A stretch of 64,000 nt of DNA, taken from assembly GCA_022565695.1 (NCBI GenBank), contig JAIUME010000008.1:62001-126000 (forward strand), given 5' to 3'. Shown here in pieces: positions 44,748-54,888 of the stretch (position 1 is its first letter; every line of letters starts with the position of its first letter). The notes below the pieces were generated by a model that searched no databases, was not told the DNA's origin, and saw only the letters and a program-made list of their open reading frames with translations. This DNA is from Alcanivorax sp. (GTDB lineage: Bacteria; Pseudomonadota; Gammaproteobacteria; Pseudomonadales; Alcanivoracaceae). Both the position numbers and the translations under genes were made by a program.

Positions 44748-46652
44748 TCAGGATTCCGCGCTATCCAATGCCTCCCAGCGTGCAAACCGGGCTTCTGCTT
44801 TTGCCTGGATATCCGCCAGCCGTTGGTTGAAAACAGCGATATCAGCGGGTGTTTGCTGGTAAAACGCCGGGTCAGCCATTTCCTGTTGCAGGGCATCAAT
44901 CTGTGCTTCCAGTGCCTCTAGCTCGGCCGGCAGTTTCTCCAGTTCGAGCTTCTCAGCATAGGAGAGTTTTTTTACACTTTTTGGTGTTGTGTCTTTCTTT
45001 TGTGCCGCTTTTTTCGCGCCTTGCCCCGGGTTCTGGAGTCCGGAGCCGGATGCCGCGCCGGGCGTGCTGCGCTGGCGCAACCAGTCCTGATACCCGCCGA
45101 CGTATTCGTTCACGGTGCCGCCTTCGAACACCAGCGTGCTGGTGACGACATTGTCGATGAATTCCCGGTCATGGCTCACCAGCAGCAATGTGCCTTCGAA
45201 GGCCATCAGCTGTTCTTCCAGCAGGTCCAGGGTTTCCGCATCAAGATCGTTGGTCGGCTCATCCAGTACCAGCAGATTGAACGGGCGTGTGAACAGTTTG
45301 GCCAGCAACAGCCGGTTGCGCTCGCCACCGGACAGGGCGCTGACCGGCTGTCGTGCGCGCTGCGGTTCGAACAGAAAATCCTGCAGGTAACCGATGGCAT
45401 GCCGGGGTTGCCCGTTGATCGTCAGAATGTCACTGCCTTCGGTCACGTTCTCGATGACCGATTTACTGTCATCCAGGGTGTTGCGCAGTTGATCGAAATA
45501 GGCGACGTCCAGTTTGGTGCCCTGCTGCACTGTGCCGGCATCCGGCTGCAGATGGCCAAGCAATATTTTCAACAGCGTCGATTTACCGCAGCCGTTGGGG
45601 CCGATAACGCCGATGCGATCACCGCGCATTACGGTGAGAGAAAAGTCACGCAGGATGGATTGCTCGCCATAGGCGTGATGCAGGCCTTCGGCTTCGATCA
45701 CCAGTTTGCCGGAGCGGTTGGCATCCTGGGCGGCCAGCTGCACATTGCCCTGGCGTTGACGGCGCTCTGAATGGGCCTGGCGTAGCGCCTTGAGGGCGCG
45801 CACGCGTCCTTCGTTGCGGGTGCGGCGAGCCTTGATGCCCTGGCGAATCCAGGTTTCTTCCCGGGACAGTTTCTTGTCGAATTCCGCGTTGGCCTTTTCT
45901 TCGGCATCCAGCGCCGCCTGCTTGCCTTCGAGATAGCGTTCGTAGTTGCCCGGCCAGCTGGTCAGGCTGCCCCGGTCGATCTCGATGATGCGGGTTGCCA
46001 GTGCGCGGATGAAGGCCCGGTCGTGGGTGATGAAGACCAGCGTGGCTTCGTACTGCCGCAGGAACTCTTCCAGCCAGCGAATGGCCTCGATATCCAGATG
46101 GTTGGTGGGCTCGTCCAGCAGCAGGATATCCGGCGCCTGCACCAGGGACTGGGCCAGCAGCACGCGGCGTTTCATACCGCCGGACAGACCGGCAAAATCG
46201 GTGTCGCCATCCAGGTTCAGGCGCGAGAGAACGGTCTCCACGCGCTGGGCGATGTCCCAGGCACCACGGGCATCAATGGCCGCCTGGACTTTCTCGAAGC
46301 GCTGCATGACCGCGTCACCGCCGTCCATCAACTCGCGGGTCAGATGCTGGTACTCGGACAGCAGGCGGCCTTCCTCGCCCAGGCCATCGGCGACCACGTC
46401 GAAGACGCTGCCGTCGGTATCGTGGGGCACCTCCTGCACCAGGCGCGCCACGCGCAGCCCCTGGGCCTGCTCGATGCTGCCGTCATCGGCCTGGATTTCG
46501 CCGGCGATGATCTTCATCAGGGTGGATTTGCCAGCGCCATTGCGCCCCACCAGACACAGGCGCTCGCCCTTGTCGATGCTGAGTTCTACATCGCTGAGCA
46601 GGGCGGCGGCGCCAAAGCTGAGCTGGATATTGCGCAGGGTAAGCAGGGGCAT
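44748..46652 (-). CDS. uup: ABC-F ATPase, Uup-type
   Basis: A 634-residue soluble ABC-F protein with two nucleotide-binding domains. The first has VGRNGAGKSTLM and LSGGMKRRVLL; the second GPNGCGKSTLLK and LSGGERNRLLLAK. The C-terminal coiled coil (LELEKLPAELEALEAQIDALQQEMA, reported here by its heptads) is the Uup feature that binds DNA. Uup affects transposon excision and ribosome function. ATG 46652 begins the first domain; the open frame extends much further, but it overlaps the macroglobulin gene. Confidence 0.9.
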   Translation of the reverse strand: MPLLTLRNIQLSFGAAALLSDVELSIDKGERLCLVGRNGAGKSTLMKIIAGEIQADDGSIEQAQGLRVARLVQEVPHDTDGSVFDVVADGLGEEGRLLSEYQHLTRELMDGGDAVMQRFEKVQAAIDARGAWDIAQRVETVLSRLNLDGDTDFAGLSGGMKRRVLLAQSLVQAPDILLLDEPTNHLDIEAIRWLEEFLRQYEATLVFITHDRAFIRALATRIIEIDRGSLTSWPGNYERYLEGKQAALDAEEKANAEFDKKLSREETWIRQGIKARRTRNEGRVRALKALRQAHSERRQRQGNVQLAAQDANRSGKLVIEAEGLHHAYGEQSILRDFSLTVMRGDRIGVIGPNGCGKSTLLKILLGHLQPDAGTVQQGTKLDVAYFDQLRNTLDDSKSVIENVTEGSDILTINGQPRHAIGYLQDFLFEPQRARQPVSALSGGERNRLLLAKLFTRPFNLLVLDEPTNDLDAETLDLLEEQLMAFEGTLLLVSHDREFIDNVVTSTLVFEGGTVNEYVGGYQDWLRQRSTPGAASGSGLQNPGQGAKKAAQKKDTTPKSVKKLSYAEKLELEKLPAELEALEAQIDALQQEMADPAFYQQTPADIAVFNQRLADIQAKAEARFARWEALDSAES

Positions 46653-46850
46653 AACGGGTCCACGGTGTAAATCAGGACGCGCAGTGTACCACCGGCCATT
46701 GCCGGTCGTCTGTCCCGGCGAGCAAGAGCATCGTGCGGCCTGCGGGTCGCACCGGTCCGAACACGGTGGAGCGTCCCGGGCCTTCTTGCTATTGTTCAGA
46801 AGCTTGCCACCTTCCCTCTGATCAAAGAATAACGGCCCGGATGCCTGCCC
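46653..46850. other. Divergent gap between uup and the macroglobulin gene
   Basis: About 200 bases that should hold both promoters. No clear motif or repeat was found. Confidence 0.4.
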
Positions 46851-49800
46851 ATGAAACCTGCCCTGATTCTGTCTTGTGTGTTGTCTGCGCTGCTGTGCCT
46901 GACTGTCGGCCTCAGTGGTTGTGATACCGGCCCCGGCAAGGCGCCGGACGCGCCCCTGAGCGACGCGGACAAGCAGGCCTGGGCTGAGTACATCGCCAGC
47001 CATTCCCCGGCGCGCGTGCCGGCCAGCGATGTGCTGCGGGTACGCTTCGCCCGGCCGGTGGTCGGCAGCGATATGCTGGATACGCCAATTCCCGGGCTGG
47101 TGAGTGTGTCGCCATCCATTGAGGTCACGGCTCGCTTCGTGCGCGAGAACGAGTTGGTGATCGCGCCCCGCGCGCCACTGGCACCAGCGCAGGCCTACAC
47201 CGTGTCGCTGGATGGCAAGGCCCTGCCCGGCGTGCCGCTCACCAGCCGCTGGTCGTTTACCGTGACGGCGCTGCCCCAGAGCATGGATCTGCGATTGCAG
47301 GGGCTGGCGCCCTCGGCGCAAGCCCATGAGATGACACTGTCCGGGGACCTGACGACGATCGACCGCGCTACGCCGGCCATCATCGAACGGGTGCTGACCG
47401 CCCGACAGGGCGATCGCACGCTGCCAATACACTGGCAGCAGGATGGCAGCGGGCGACTGAACAGCTTCAGCATCAGTGATATTGCCCAGGGCGAACAGGC
47501 GAGCGAAGTGACCCTTGCCTGGGATGCTGCGGTGCTGGGTGCGCAGCAGAAAGGTGAGCGCGTGGTGCGTGTGCCGGCGCGCAATGAATTCAGTGTCACG
47601 GACGTGCGCATTGCTGCCGCTGAACGCCAGTATATTGCCGTGAGTTTCAGCGCGCCCCTGGCCAGAAACCAGAACCTGGCAGGCCTGGTGCGCCTGAACG
47701 GGCGCGACGCCAGCGCGCGTATCGAAGGTAGCGTGCTGCATGTGTATCCCCCGGAACGGCACAGCGGCGAGACGACCCTGCGGCTCGAGCCAGGGTTACG
47801 CAGCGAGGCGGGTGGCAGGTTGGCCGAGGCCCTGGAGCAATCGCTGACGTTTGTCAGCCTGCGTCCGGGCGTGCGTTTCGTCGGCAAGGGTGTGGTGCTG
47901 CCGGACAGCGAGAATCTCACCGTGCCGTTTGAAGCCGTGAATGTACGCGCGGTCACCGTGACGGCGCTGCAGGTGTACCGCAACAATATCGGCCAGTTCC
48001 TGCAAAGCAACGACGTCAGCCAGAGCTACGGCATGGAAAACGTGGGCCGCTACCTCTGGCGTCGGGAAATTCCCCTCAATGAGTTGCCCCGGGACCGCTG
48101 GCAGCGCTACCTGCTGGACGTCAGTGATCTGGTCCAGGGTGAGCCCGGTGCCTTGTTCCAGGTGAGCCTGAGCATCGACCGGGATCAGGTGCTGTTCGGC
48201 TGTGATGACCTGTCGCCGGTCAATGATCCGGACCGCCCGCTGGGGAACTGGGACGGACGCGGTGAAGTGGAAGGCAGCGGCTGGGACGGCATCGAGCAGT
48301 GGTACAGCAACAGCGGTTACGTGGCCTGGAGTGAGCGCCACAATCCGTGCAGCAACGCCTATTACATTTACGGTAGCGACAACAACATCAGCGACAGTCG
48401 CAATCTGCTGGCCTCGAACCTGGGGCTGATGGCGAAGCAGGGCGATGACAACCGGCTGCATCTGGCGGCGACCCAACTGCGCAATGGCCAGTCAGCGGCG
48501 GGCACCGACATCGAAGTCTTCAATTATCAGCAGCAACGCATCGGCCGCGGGACCACAGACGCATCGGGCCTGCTGGTGCTGTCGCTGGATGGCACGCCGT
48601 TTTATCTCACTGCCCGGCGTGGTGATGACCGGGGCTATCTGAAGCTGTCCCGGGGGCTGGCATTGCCTGTGAGTCAGTACGATGTGGGTGGCGTGGAAGT
48701 GCGCAATGCCATCAAGGGCCATATCTACGGCGAGCGCGATGTCTGGCGTCCCGGCGACGCGTTGTTTCTGACCTTCGTACTGGAGGATCGCGAATCCGTA
48801 TTGCCCGCCGGCCACCCGGTGACACTGGAACTGCTGGACCCCCGTGGCAATGTCGTGCAGCGGCGCACCAACAGTGCGCCGGTGGGCAACTTCTACCCCT
48901 TTACCCTGCGTACCGCCGAGGATGCCCCCACCGGGGTCTGGCGTCTGGTGGCCCGGGTGGGCGGCATGACATTTGAGCGTGCCGTGCGCATCGAAACGGT
49001 GGTGCCCAATCGGCTGAGCCTGGACCTGGATCTCGGCGAGGAGGCACTGCGTGTCGATGCCTTGCCGGAGCAGGTGACATTGTCGGCTCAGTGGCTCAGT
49101 GGCGTGACGGCCAGCGCGCTGCGGGCCGATGTCAAAGCGCGCCTGACACCCACCAGTACGCGTTTCGAGCGCTTTACGGATTTCAATTTTGACGACCCGG
49201 CGCGCAGTTTCAGTAGCGGCGAGCAGACGGTTTTCGAGGGGCGTCTGGACCAGCAGGGGCAAGTGCGTTTTCCCATGAAGCTGGTCCATGACGCGGCGGC
49301 GGCAGGCATGCTCAGAGCCACCTTCACCAGCCGCGTGTTCGAGGAAGGTGGTCAGTTCAGCGTGCAGAGCCAGCGTCAGGATTACCACCCCTGGCCGCAT
49401 TATGTCGGGGTGCGGCTGCCGGCGGGTGATGAAGCCCGCAACATGTTGCTGACGGATACGGATCACCGAATTCGCATCGCGGCGCTGGACAACACCGGCG
49501 AGCCGGCGGCACTGCAGGACCTGGAGGTCTCGCTGTACAAGATCGAGTGGCGCTGGTGGTGGGATCAGAGCGGCGAGTCTCTGGCGCGCTACGCCAGTGG
49601 CGCCGGGCACCAGGCGCTGCAGCGGGGCACGGTCAGCACCAATGCCGAGGGTGAAGGCGAATGGTCGTTGCGCATCAATCACCCGGAGTGGGGCCGCTAC
49701 CTGCTGCGTGTCTGTGACAGTCAAGGCGGCCACTGCACCGGTGAAGTGTTCTACATGGACTGGCCCGGCTGGGCTGGCAGAGCCCGGGAAGACCGCGGTG

Positions 49801-52400
49801 AGGGACCGGCGCGACTGACGCTTTACACCGATCGCGACCAGTACAAGGTCGGTGAGAAAGCCACCGTGCAATTGCCGGAAAGCGAGGGCGGTCGGGCGCT
49901 GGTGAGCATCGAGAATGGCAGCCGGGTGCTGAAGCAATACTGGCTGGATGTGGCCGCCGGTGAGACGCAGTTCGAGGTGCCGGTCACGGCGGCCATGGCA
50001 CCGAACGTGTACGTCAGCGTCAGCCTGATACAACCTCACACGGGCCGTGAGAACGACCGTCCGCTGCGGCTGTTCGGCATCGTGCCGTTGCTGGTATCCG
50101 ATCCGGCAACGCACCTTGAGCCGCACCTGACCGTGGCGGATGAAGTGCAACCGCAAACACCTTTCACGGTGCAGGTGCGTGAGGCTAACGGCCAGCCGAT
50201 GACCTACACGCTGGCCATCGTTGATGAAGGTCTGCTCGGCCTGACCGGTTTCCGCACGCCGGATCTGCACCGTGAATTTTTCCGGCGCGAGGCGCTGGGT
50301 GTGCGCACCTGGGATCTGTATGACGAGGTGGCCGGTGCGTTCGCCGGCGCGCTGGAGCGGCTGGTGGCCATCGGCGGCAGTGACGCGGCGGACGACGATG
50401 ATGAAGCGAACCGTCGCCGGCGCTTCCCGCCGGTGGTGAAATTCCTCGGTGCTTTCGAGCTGGACGCCAACGCGCGCCGTGAGCACGAGATCACCTTGCC
50501 CCAGTATCTGGGGGCCGTGCGGGTGATGGTGGTGGCGGGCGATCATGGTCGCTACGGGCGCGCGGACAAAACGGTGCGCGTGCGTGATCCGCTGTCGTTG
50601 CTGACCACGCTGCCACGGGTGCTGGGGCCGGATGAAACTGTCACGGTGCCGGTTAACCTGTTTCTGCAGGCGCCGTCAGTGCGTGAAGTGACGGTGACAC
50701 TGGAGGCGGATGATCTGTTCCGGATCATCGAGGGCGAGCGCCGCGTTGCCTTCTCTGGCCCGGGTGAAACCATCACCCGGTTGCAGATGGCCGTTGGTGA
50801 CCAGGTGGGTGCCGGTACTGTGACGGTGAGCGCCCGGGGGGGTGACGTCAGCGCCCGCGAAGAGATTTACATGACGGTGCGCAGCCCGAACCCGCCATCG
50901 ACGCAGCGGGTGGTCGCGCGGGTCGCCCCCGGCGACACCTGGCGGCATGATTTCGCGCCCCACGGCATGCCCGGTACCAATACTGCCAGCCTGGATGTCA
51001 GCAGTGTGCCGCCCCTGAATCTGTCCCAGCGGCTGAGCTATCTGGTGCGTTATCCCCATGGCTGTCTGGAGCAGGTGACCTCTGCGGCGTTCCCGCAGTT
51101 GTACCTGCCGCGCCTGCTGGTGCTCGACGATGCGACACAGGCGGCCACCACTGCCAATATCCAGCGCGCGGTGGACCGTCTGCGCGGCTACCAGATGGCC
51201 GACGGTGGCTTTGCCTACTGGCCCGGTGCGGCTGATATCAATGACTGGAGCAGCAGCTATGCCGGGCATTTCCTGCTCGAGGCACAACGCCTCGGGCATG
51301 CCGTGCCCGCAGAAATGCTGGAACGCTGGCGGCAGCACCAGCGCCAGCTGGCCCGTGCCTATGTGGCCTCGGACGGCACCGGGCAACTGACCCAGGCCTA
51401 TCGGCTGCATACGCTGGCGCTGGCCGGGCAACCGGAGACCGGTGCCATGAATCGCCTGCGGGAAGAGCGTGGGCTGACCACCATGGCCCGCTGGCAACTG
51501 GCGGCGGCCTATCAGGCCATGGGCATGACCGATGTTGCGGCCGCTCTGACCACCGACGCCGGTACGGATGTCGCGGCCCCGGCGCAGCCGGACGCCACCT
51601 TTGCCTCAGCGCTGCGGGACCAGTCCCTGATTCTGCCGGTGCTGGCCGCCCGGGGGCGTCATGAGGAGGCCCAGGCGCTGGCACAGCAGATTGCCGATAC
51701 GCTCTCCGGCGAACAGTGGCACAGCACGCAGTCGGTCGCCTGGGCATTGATGTCCCTGGCCCGGTTCCACGGCACCGACGGCGAGATGGCTGACGATGAG
51801 CAACTGGCCTTCGCCTGGCGTCAGGGCGACGGGACCTGGAAGTCAGTGACCGAGGCGGCGCGCATGACGCAGTTGTCCCCGGCAGCCGAAACCGGCGAAG
51901 TGGCGCTGCGCAACGACAGCGCACGGCCGCTGTATCTGGTGCTGGGTAATGAAGGCGTGCCCGCCGCCGGGCAGGAAAGCGCCCATCAGTCAGGCTTGCG
52001 CATGCAGACGCGCTTTCTGGGCCTGGACGGCCAGCCGCTGGATATCAGCGCGCTGCCCCAGGGGACCGATATTCGCGCCAGCGTGACCCTCACCAATACC
52101 TCGGGCCGCCGCCAGGAACAGCTGGCACTGACCCAGGTGTTGCCCAGTGGTTGGCAGGTCAACAACACCCGTATGGCCGGGGAAGAGACGGTGGCCACAC
52201 TGGATTATCAGGATATTCGTGATGACCGGGTGCTCAGCTATATGAGCCTGGATGCCGGTGAGAGCCGCACCCTGGATATCTCGCTGAACGCCTCGTTTGC
52301 CGGACGCTTCTACCTGCCCGGCTGGCAGGTGGAGAACATGTATGACGCCGGCGTACAGGCGCGCAACGCCGGGCGCTGGGTCGAGGTTACCGAGCGCTGA
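46851..52400 (+). CDS. Alpha-2-macroglobulin family lipoprotein, YfhM-like
   Basis: A 1,849-residue periplasmic protein that traps proteases entering the envelope. The lipobox is LSGC (Cys24). A run of MG domains fills the first 1,100 residues, with the bait region near the middle. The thioester motif is present as CLEQ (Cys1405 to Gln1408) within RYPHGCLEQV, and the TED domain follows, as in the type that covalently binds its prey. PbpC follows after 32 bases: this pairing is conserved, the macroglobulin guarding a wall-repair enzyme. Position of the bait region is approximate. Confidence 0.93.
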   Translation: MKPALILSCVLSALLCLTVGLSGCDTGPGKAPDAPLSDADKQAWAEYIASHSPARVPASDVLRVRFARPVVGSDMLDTPIPGLVSVSPSIEVTARFVRENELVIAPRAPLAPAQAYTVSLDGKALPGVPLTSRWSFTVTALPQSMDLRLQGLAPSAQAHEMTLSGDLTTIDRATPAIIERVLTARQGDRTLPIHWQQDGSGRLNSFSISDIAQGEQASEVTLAWDAAVLGAQQKGERVVRVPARNEFSVTDVRIAAAERQYIAVSFSAPLARNQNLAGLVRLNGRDASARIEGSVLHVYPPERHSGETTLRLEPGLRSEAGGRLAEALEQSLTFVSLRPGVRFVGKGVVLPDSENLTVPFEAVNVRAVTVTALQVYRNNIGQFLQSNDVSQSYGMENVGRYLWRREIPLNELPRDRWQRYLLDVSDLVQGEPGALFQVSLSIDRDQVLFGCDDLSPVNDPDRPLGNWDGRGEVEGSGWDGIEQWYSNSGYVAWSERHNPCSNAYYIYGSDNNISDSRNLLASNLGLMAKQGDDNRLHLAATQLRNGQSAAGTDIEVFNYQQQRIGRGTTDASGLLVLSLDGTPFYLTARRGDDRGYLKLSRGLALPVSQYDVGGVEVRNAIKGHIYGERDVWRPGDALFLTFVLEDRESVLPAGHPVTLELLDPRGNVVQRRTNSAPVGNFYPFTLRTAEDAPTGVWRLVARVGGMTFERAVRIETVVPNRLSLDLDLGEEALRVDALPEQVTLSAQWLSGVTASALRADVKARLTPTSTRFERFTDFNFDDPARSFSSGEQTVFEGRLDQQGQVRFPMKLVHDAAAAGMLRATFTSRVFEEGGQFSVQSQRQDYHPWPHYVGVRLPAGDEARNMLLTDTDHRIRIAALDNTGEPAALQDLEVSLYKIEWRWWWDQSGESLARYASGAGHQALQRGTVSTNAEGEGEWSLRINHPEWGRYLLRVCDSQGGHCTGEVFYMDWPGWAGRAREDRGEGPARLTLYTDRDQYKVGEKATVQLPESEGGRALVSIENGSRVLKQYWLDVAAGETQFEVPVTAAMAPNVYVSVSLIQPHTGRENDRPLRLFGIVPLLVSDPATHLEPHLTVADEVQPQTPFTVQVREANGQPMTYTLAIVDEGLLGLTGFRTPDLHREFFRREALGVRTWDLYDEVAGAFAGALERLVAIGGSDAADDDDEANRRRRFPPVVKFLGAFELDANARREHEITLPQYLGAVRVMVVAGDHGRYGRADKTVRVRDPLSLLTTLPRVLGPDETVTVPVNLFLQAPSVREVTVTLEADDLFRIIEGERRVAFSGPGETITRLQMAVGDQVGAGTVTVSARGGDVSAREEIYMTVRSPNPPSTQRVVARVAPGDTWRHDFAPHGMPGTNTASLDVSSVPPLNLSQRLSYLVRYPHGCLEQVTSAAFPQLYLPRLLVLDDATQAATTANIQRAVDRLRGYQMADGGFAYWPGAADINDWSSSYAGHFLLEAQRLGHAVPAEMLERWRQHQRQLARAYVASDGTGQLTQAYRLHTLALAGQPETGAMNRLREERGLTTMARWQLAAAYQAMGMTDVAAALTTDAGTDVAAPAQPDATFASALRDQSLILPVLAARGRHEEAQALAQQIADTLSGEQWHSTQSVAWALMSLARFHGTDGEMADDEQLAFAWRQGDGTWKSVTEAARMTQLSPAAETGEVALRNDSARPLYLVLGNEGVPAAGQESAHQSGLRMQTRFLGLDGQPLDISALPQGTDIRASVTLTNTSGRRQEQLALTQVLPSGWQVNNTRMAGEETVATLDYQDIRDDRVLSYMSLDAGESRTLDISLNASFAGRFYLPGWQVENMYDAGVQARNAGRWVEVTER

Positions 52401-52408
52401 ATTAACCG

Positions 52409-52438
52409 AAGGCAACGGGGTGTAAGGCAACGGTGTCA
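52409..52438. repeat. 15-bp tandem duplication spanning the pbpC start
   Basis: AAGGCAACGGGGTGT (52409-52423) and AAGGCAACGGTGTCA (52424-52438). The GTG start of pbpC at 52433 lies in the second unit; the equivalent GTG in the first unit is out of frame. Confidence 0.85.
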
Positions 52439-54844
52439 GGCATGGCGAGCAACGCGCAGCGCAAGCGGTTCATCAACAGACGCAACGGGCTGCGGCTGGG
52501 CGGCCTGCTGCTGGCGGCGGGGCTGTTGACGCTGCTGGCCTGGCCATTGCCGCGCCCGTTGTTCTATGTGCCCTATGCCAACGCCTTGCTGGATCGCGAC
52601 GGCCGCCTGCTGGGAGCCACGATCGCAGCGGATGAACAGTGGCGCTTTGCGCCGGTTGCCGAGGTGCCACCGCGCTTTGCTCAGGCGCTGCTGCAGTTCG
52701 AGGATCGCCGCTTTTATCGTCACCCGGGTATTGATCCGCTGGCCATTGCCCGCGCCACGCGCGATAACCTGCAGCAGGGGCGGGTGGTCAGTGGCGGCAG
52801 CACCCTGACCATGCAACTGGCCCGCCAGTTGGCGCGGCAGCATGGCGAGGTGCGTGCCCGTACCCTGCCCACCAAACTGTATGAAGCCTGGCTGGCACTG
52901 CGCCTGGAGCTGCGCTACAGCAAGGATGAACTGCTGGCGTTGTATGTCAGCCACGCGCCGTTTGGTGGCAATGTGGTGGGGCTCAATGCCGCCAGTTGGC
53001 GTTACTTCGACCGGCCACCGGATGATCTGAGCTGGGCCGAGGCGGCGGTGCTGGCGGTGTTGCCGAATAATCCCGCGCTGCTGCATCCGGGGCGTAATCG
53101 AGACGCTCTGGCCCGGCGCCGGGATGCCCTGCTGACGGCCCTGTTCGAGGCCGGGGAGATGGATGCCCTGAGTTACAGGCTGGCCCTGGTGGAGCCCCTG
53201 CCGGATGCGCCACGCCCGCTGCCACGTCTCGCGCCGCATCTGATGGCGACCCTGCAGCGCGGCAATGCAGAGCGTTCGACAGGTTTTTATGTCTCGCAGC
53301 TGGACAGCCGCCTGCAACGGGGGGTGAGTGATATTGCCGACCGGCATGGCCGGCAGTTGGGACGGCGCGGCATCCATGATCTGGCAGTGCTGGTGGTGGA
53401 TCATCGGGATCTGACAGTGCGTGCTTATGTGGGCAATCATGATGCCGGCGAGGCGTCGCGCTCCGGCGCCAGCATGGATCTGGTTCGCAGGCCGCGCAGC
53501 AATGGCAGCCTGCTCAAGCCATTTCTCTATGCCCTGATGCTGGATGACGGCCTGTTGCTGCCGGAGACGCTGGTCGCGGATATCCCCACCCAGTTTGCCG
53601 GGTACAGCCCGGAGAATTTTGATCGCCTGCATCGCGGCGCGGTACCCGCCCGGGAGGCACTGACCCGCTCGCTGAATGTGCCCATGGTGCGCATGCTGCG
53701 TGAGTACGGCGTGGAGCGCTTCCACGACCAGCTGCGGCAGTTTGGTCTGACGACGTTGTTTCGTGCGCCAGAAGATTACGGCCTGACACTGATTCTCGGG
53801 GGCTCGGAAGCCAGTCTTTGGGAACTGACGGCCCTGTACGCGAATCTTGTCGCCGGTGCCCGGGATGGTATCGCTCACCAGCAACGTATGCCGGCCTTGC
53901 TGCGCGACCAGCTCGGACCGACGGGGCGCGCGCCGCCGGTGGGGCAGGGGGCGAGCTGGTTGACGCTGGAAGCCATGCTGGATGTGGCGCGCCCCGGTCA
54001 GGACAGCGTCTGGCGCCAGTATGGTTCCAGCCAGCCGATTGCCTGGAAGACCGGCACCAGCTTCGGTCTCCGCGATGGCTGGGCCATCGGCAGCAACGGC
54101 CACTACACCGTGGGGGTCTGGGTGGGTAATGCCCAGGGACAGGGAGTGCCCGATCTTACCGGCACACTGGCGGCGGCCCCGGTGATGCTGGAGGTGTTCA
54201 GCCTGCTGGGTGCTGCGCCCTGGCTGCCCACACCTCACTGGGCGCTGCAAACCGTGCAGGTCTGCGAAGTTGACGGTTATCTGGTGTCCCGGGATTGTCC
54301 GGCGCGTCCCGCCACAGCCCCCCGGGGCAGCCACTTCAGCCAGGTGTCACCCCATTACCGGACCCTGCACCGGGATGCTGACGGCTATCGCGTGCATGCG
54401 GGTTGCGAGTCGCCGATGCGCATGACGTCAGAGGCGCATTTCCAGCTGCCGCCGTCCCAGGAATTTTTCTGGCGCAGCCATCAACCGGCCTACGCCTCGG
54501 CGCCACCCTGGCGGCAGGACTGCCTTACTGGTCTGGCCGATTACTCGGACGACAAGCCCATGGCGTTGCTGTATCCCCAGGACGGTACACGGGTGATGGT
54601 GCCCGTGGATCTGGACGGGCGGCTGGGGCGGGTGCTGTTCCGTGCCGTGCACCGGGATGCCCGGGCGCGGGTGCAGTGGCATATCAACAATGACTATCAG
54701 GGCGAAACCCGCCATTTTCATGAGCAGGCGCTGATGTTGCCGCCGGGCTGGCACCAGATCGTGCTGGTAGACCAGCACGGGCAGCGGCTGGTGCAGTGGG
54801 TCAAGGTACTGGCGCGTGACACTACGACAGGGGCCGGCTTGTAG
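52433..54844 (+). CDS. pbpC: Penicillin-binding protein 1C
   Basis: An 803-residue bifunctional peptidoglycan synthase anchored by one N-terminal helix. The glycosyltransferase domain has EDRRFYRHPGID (from residue 91) and GGSTLTMQLARQL. The transpeptidase domain has Ser359-Leu-Leu-Lys362 (SxxK), Ser413-Leu-Asn415 (SxN) and Lys539-Thr-Gly-Thr (KTGT). The C-terminal BiPBP_C domain follows. GTG 52433 or ATG 52442 could start it. It is coupled to the macroglobulin gene and convergent with mscK. Confidence 0.93.
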   Translation: MSGMASNAQRKRFINRRNGLRLGGLLLAAGLLTLLAWPLPRPLFYVPYANALLDRDGRLLGATIAADEQWRFAPVAEVPPRFAQALLQFEDRRFYRHPGIDPLAIARATRDNLQQGRVVSGGSTLTMQLARQLARQHGEVRARTLPTKLYEAWLALRLELRYSKDELLALYVSHAPFGGNVVGLNAASWRYFDRPPDDLSWAEAAVLAVLPNNPALLHPGRNRDALARRRDALLTALFEAGEMDALSYRLALVEPLPDAPRPLPRLAPHLMATLQRGNAERSTGFYVSQLDSRLQRGVSDIADRHGRQLGRRGIHDLAVLVVDHRDLTVRAYVGNHDAGEASRSGASMDLVRRPRSNGSLLKPFLYALMLDDGLLLPETLVADIPTQFAGYSPENFDRLHRGAVPAREALTRSLNVPMVRMLREYGVERFHDQLRQFGLTTLFRAPEDYGLTLILGGSEASLWELTALYANLVAGARDGIAHQQRMPALLRDQLGPTGRAPPVGQGASWLTLEAMLDVARPGQDSVWRQYGSSQPIAWKTGTSFGLRDGWAIGSNGHYTVGVWVGNAQGQGVPDLTGTLAAAPVMLEVFSLLGAAPWLPTPHWALQTVQVCEVDGYLVSRDCPARPATAPRGSHFSQVSPHYRTLHRDADGYRVHAGCESPMRMTSEAHFQLPPSQEFFWRSHQPAYASAPPWRQDCLTGLADYSDDKPMALLYPQDGTRVMVPVDLDGRLGRVLFRAVHRDARARVQWHINNDYQGETRHFHEQALMLPPGWHQIVLVDQHGQRLVQWVKVLARDTTTGAGL

Positions 54845-54888
54845 CCGCCATGGCTCCGGCACCCCGTCGTGATTGCCTGTCTTGCGTA

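Noticed and set aside
46653-47762. Extension of the Uup frame to 1,004 codons
   Set aside because: The added part is antisense to the macroglobulin gene; the first ABC domain begins at 46652.
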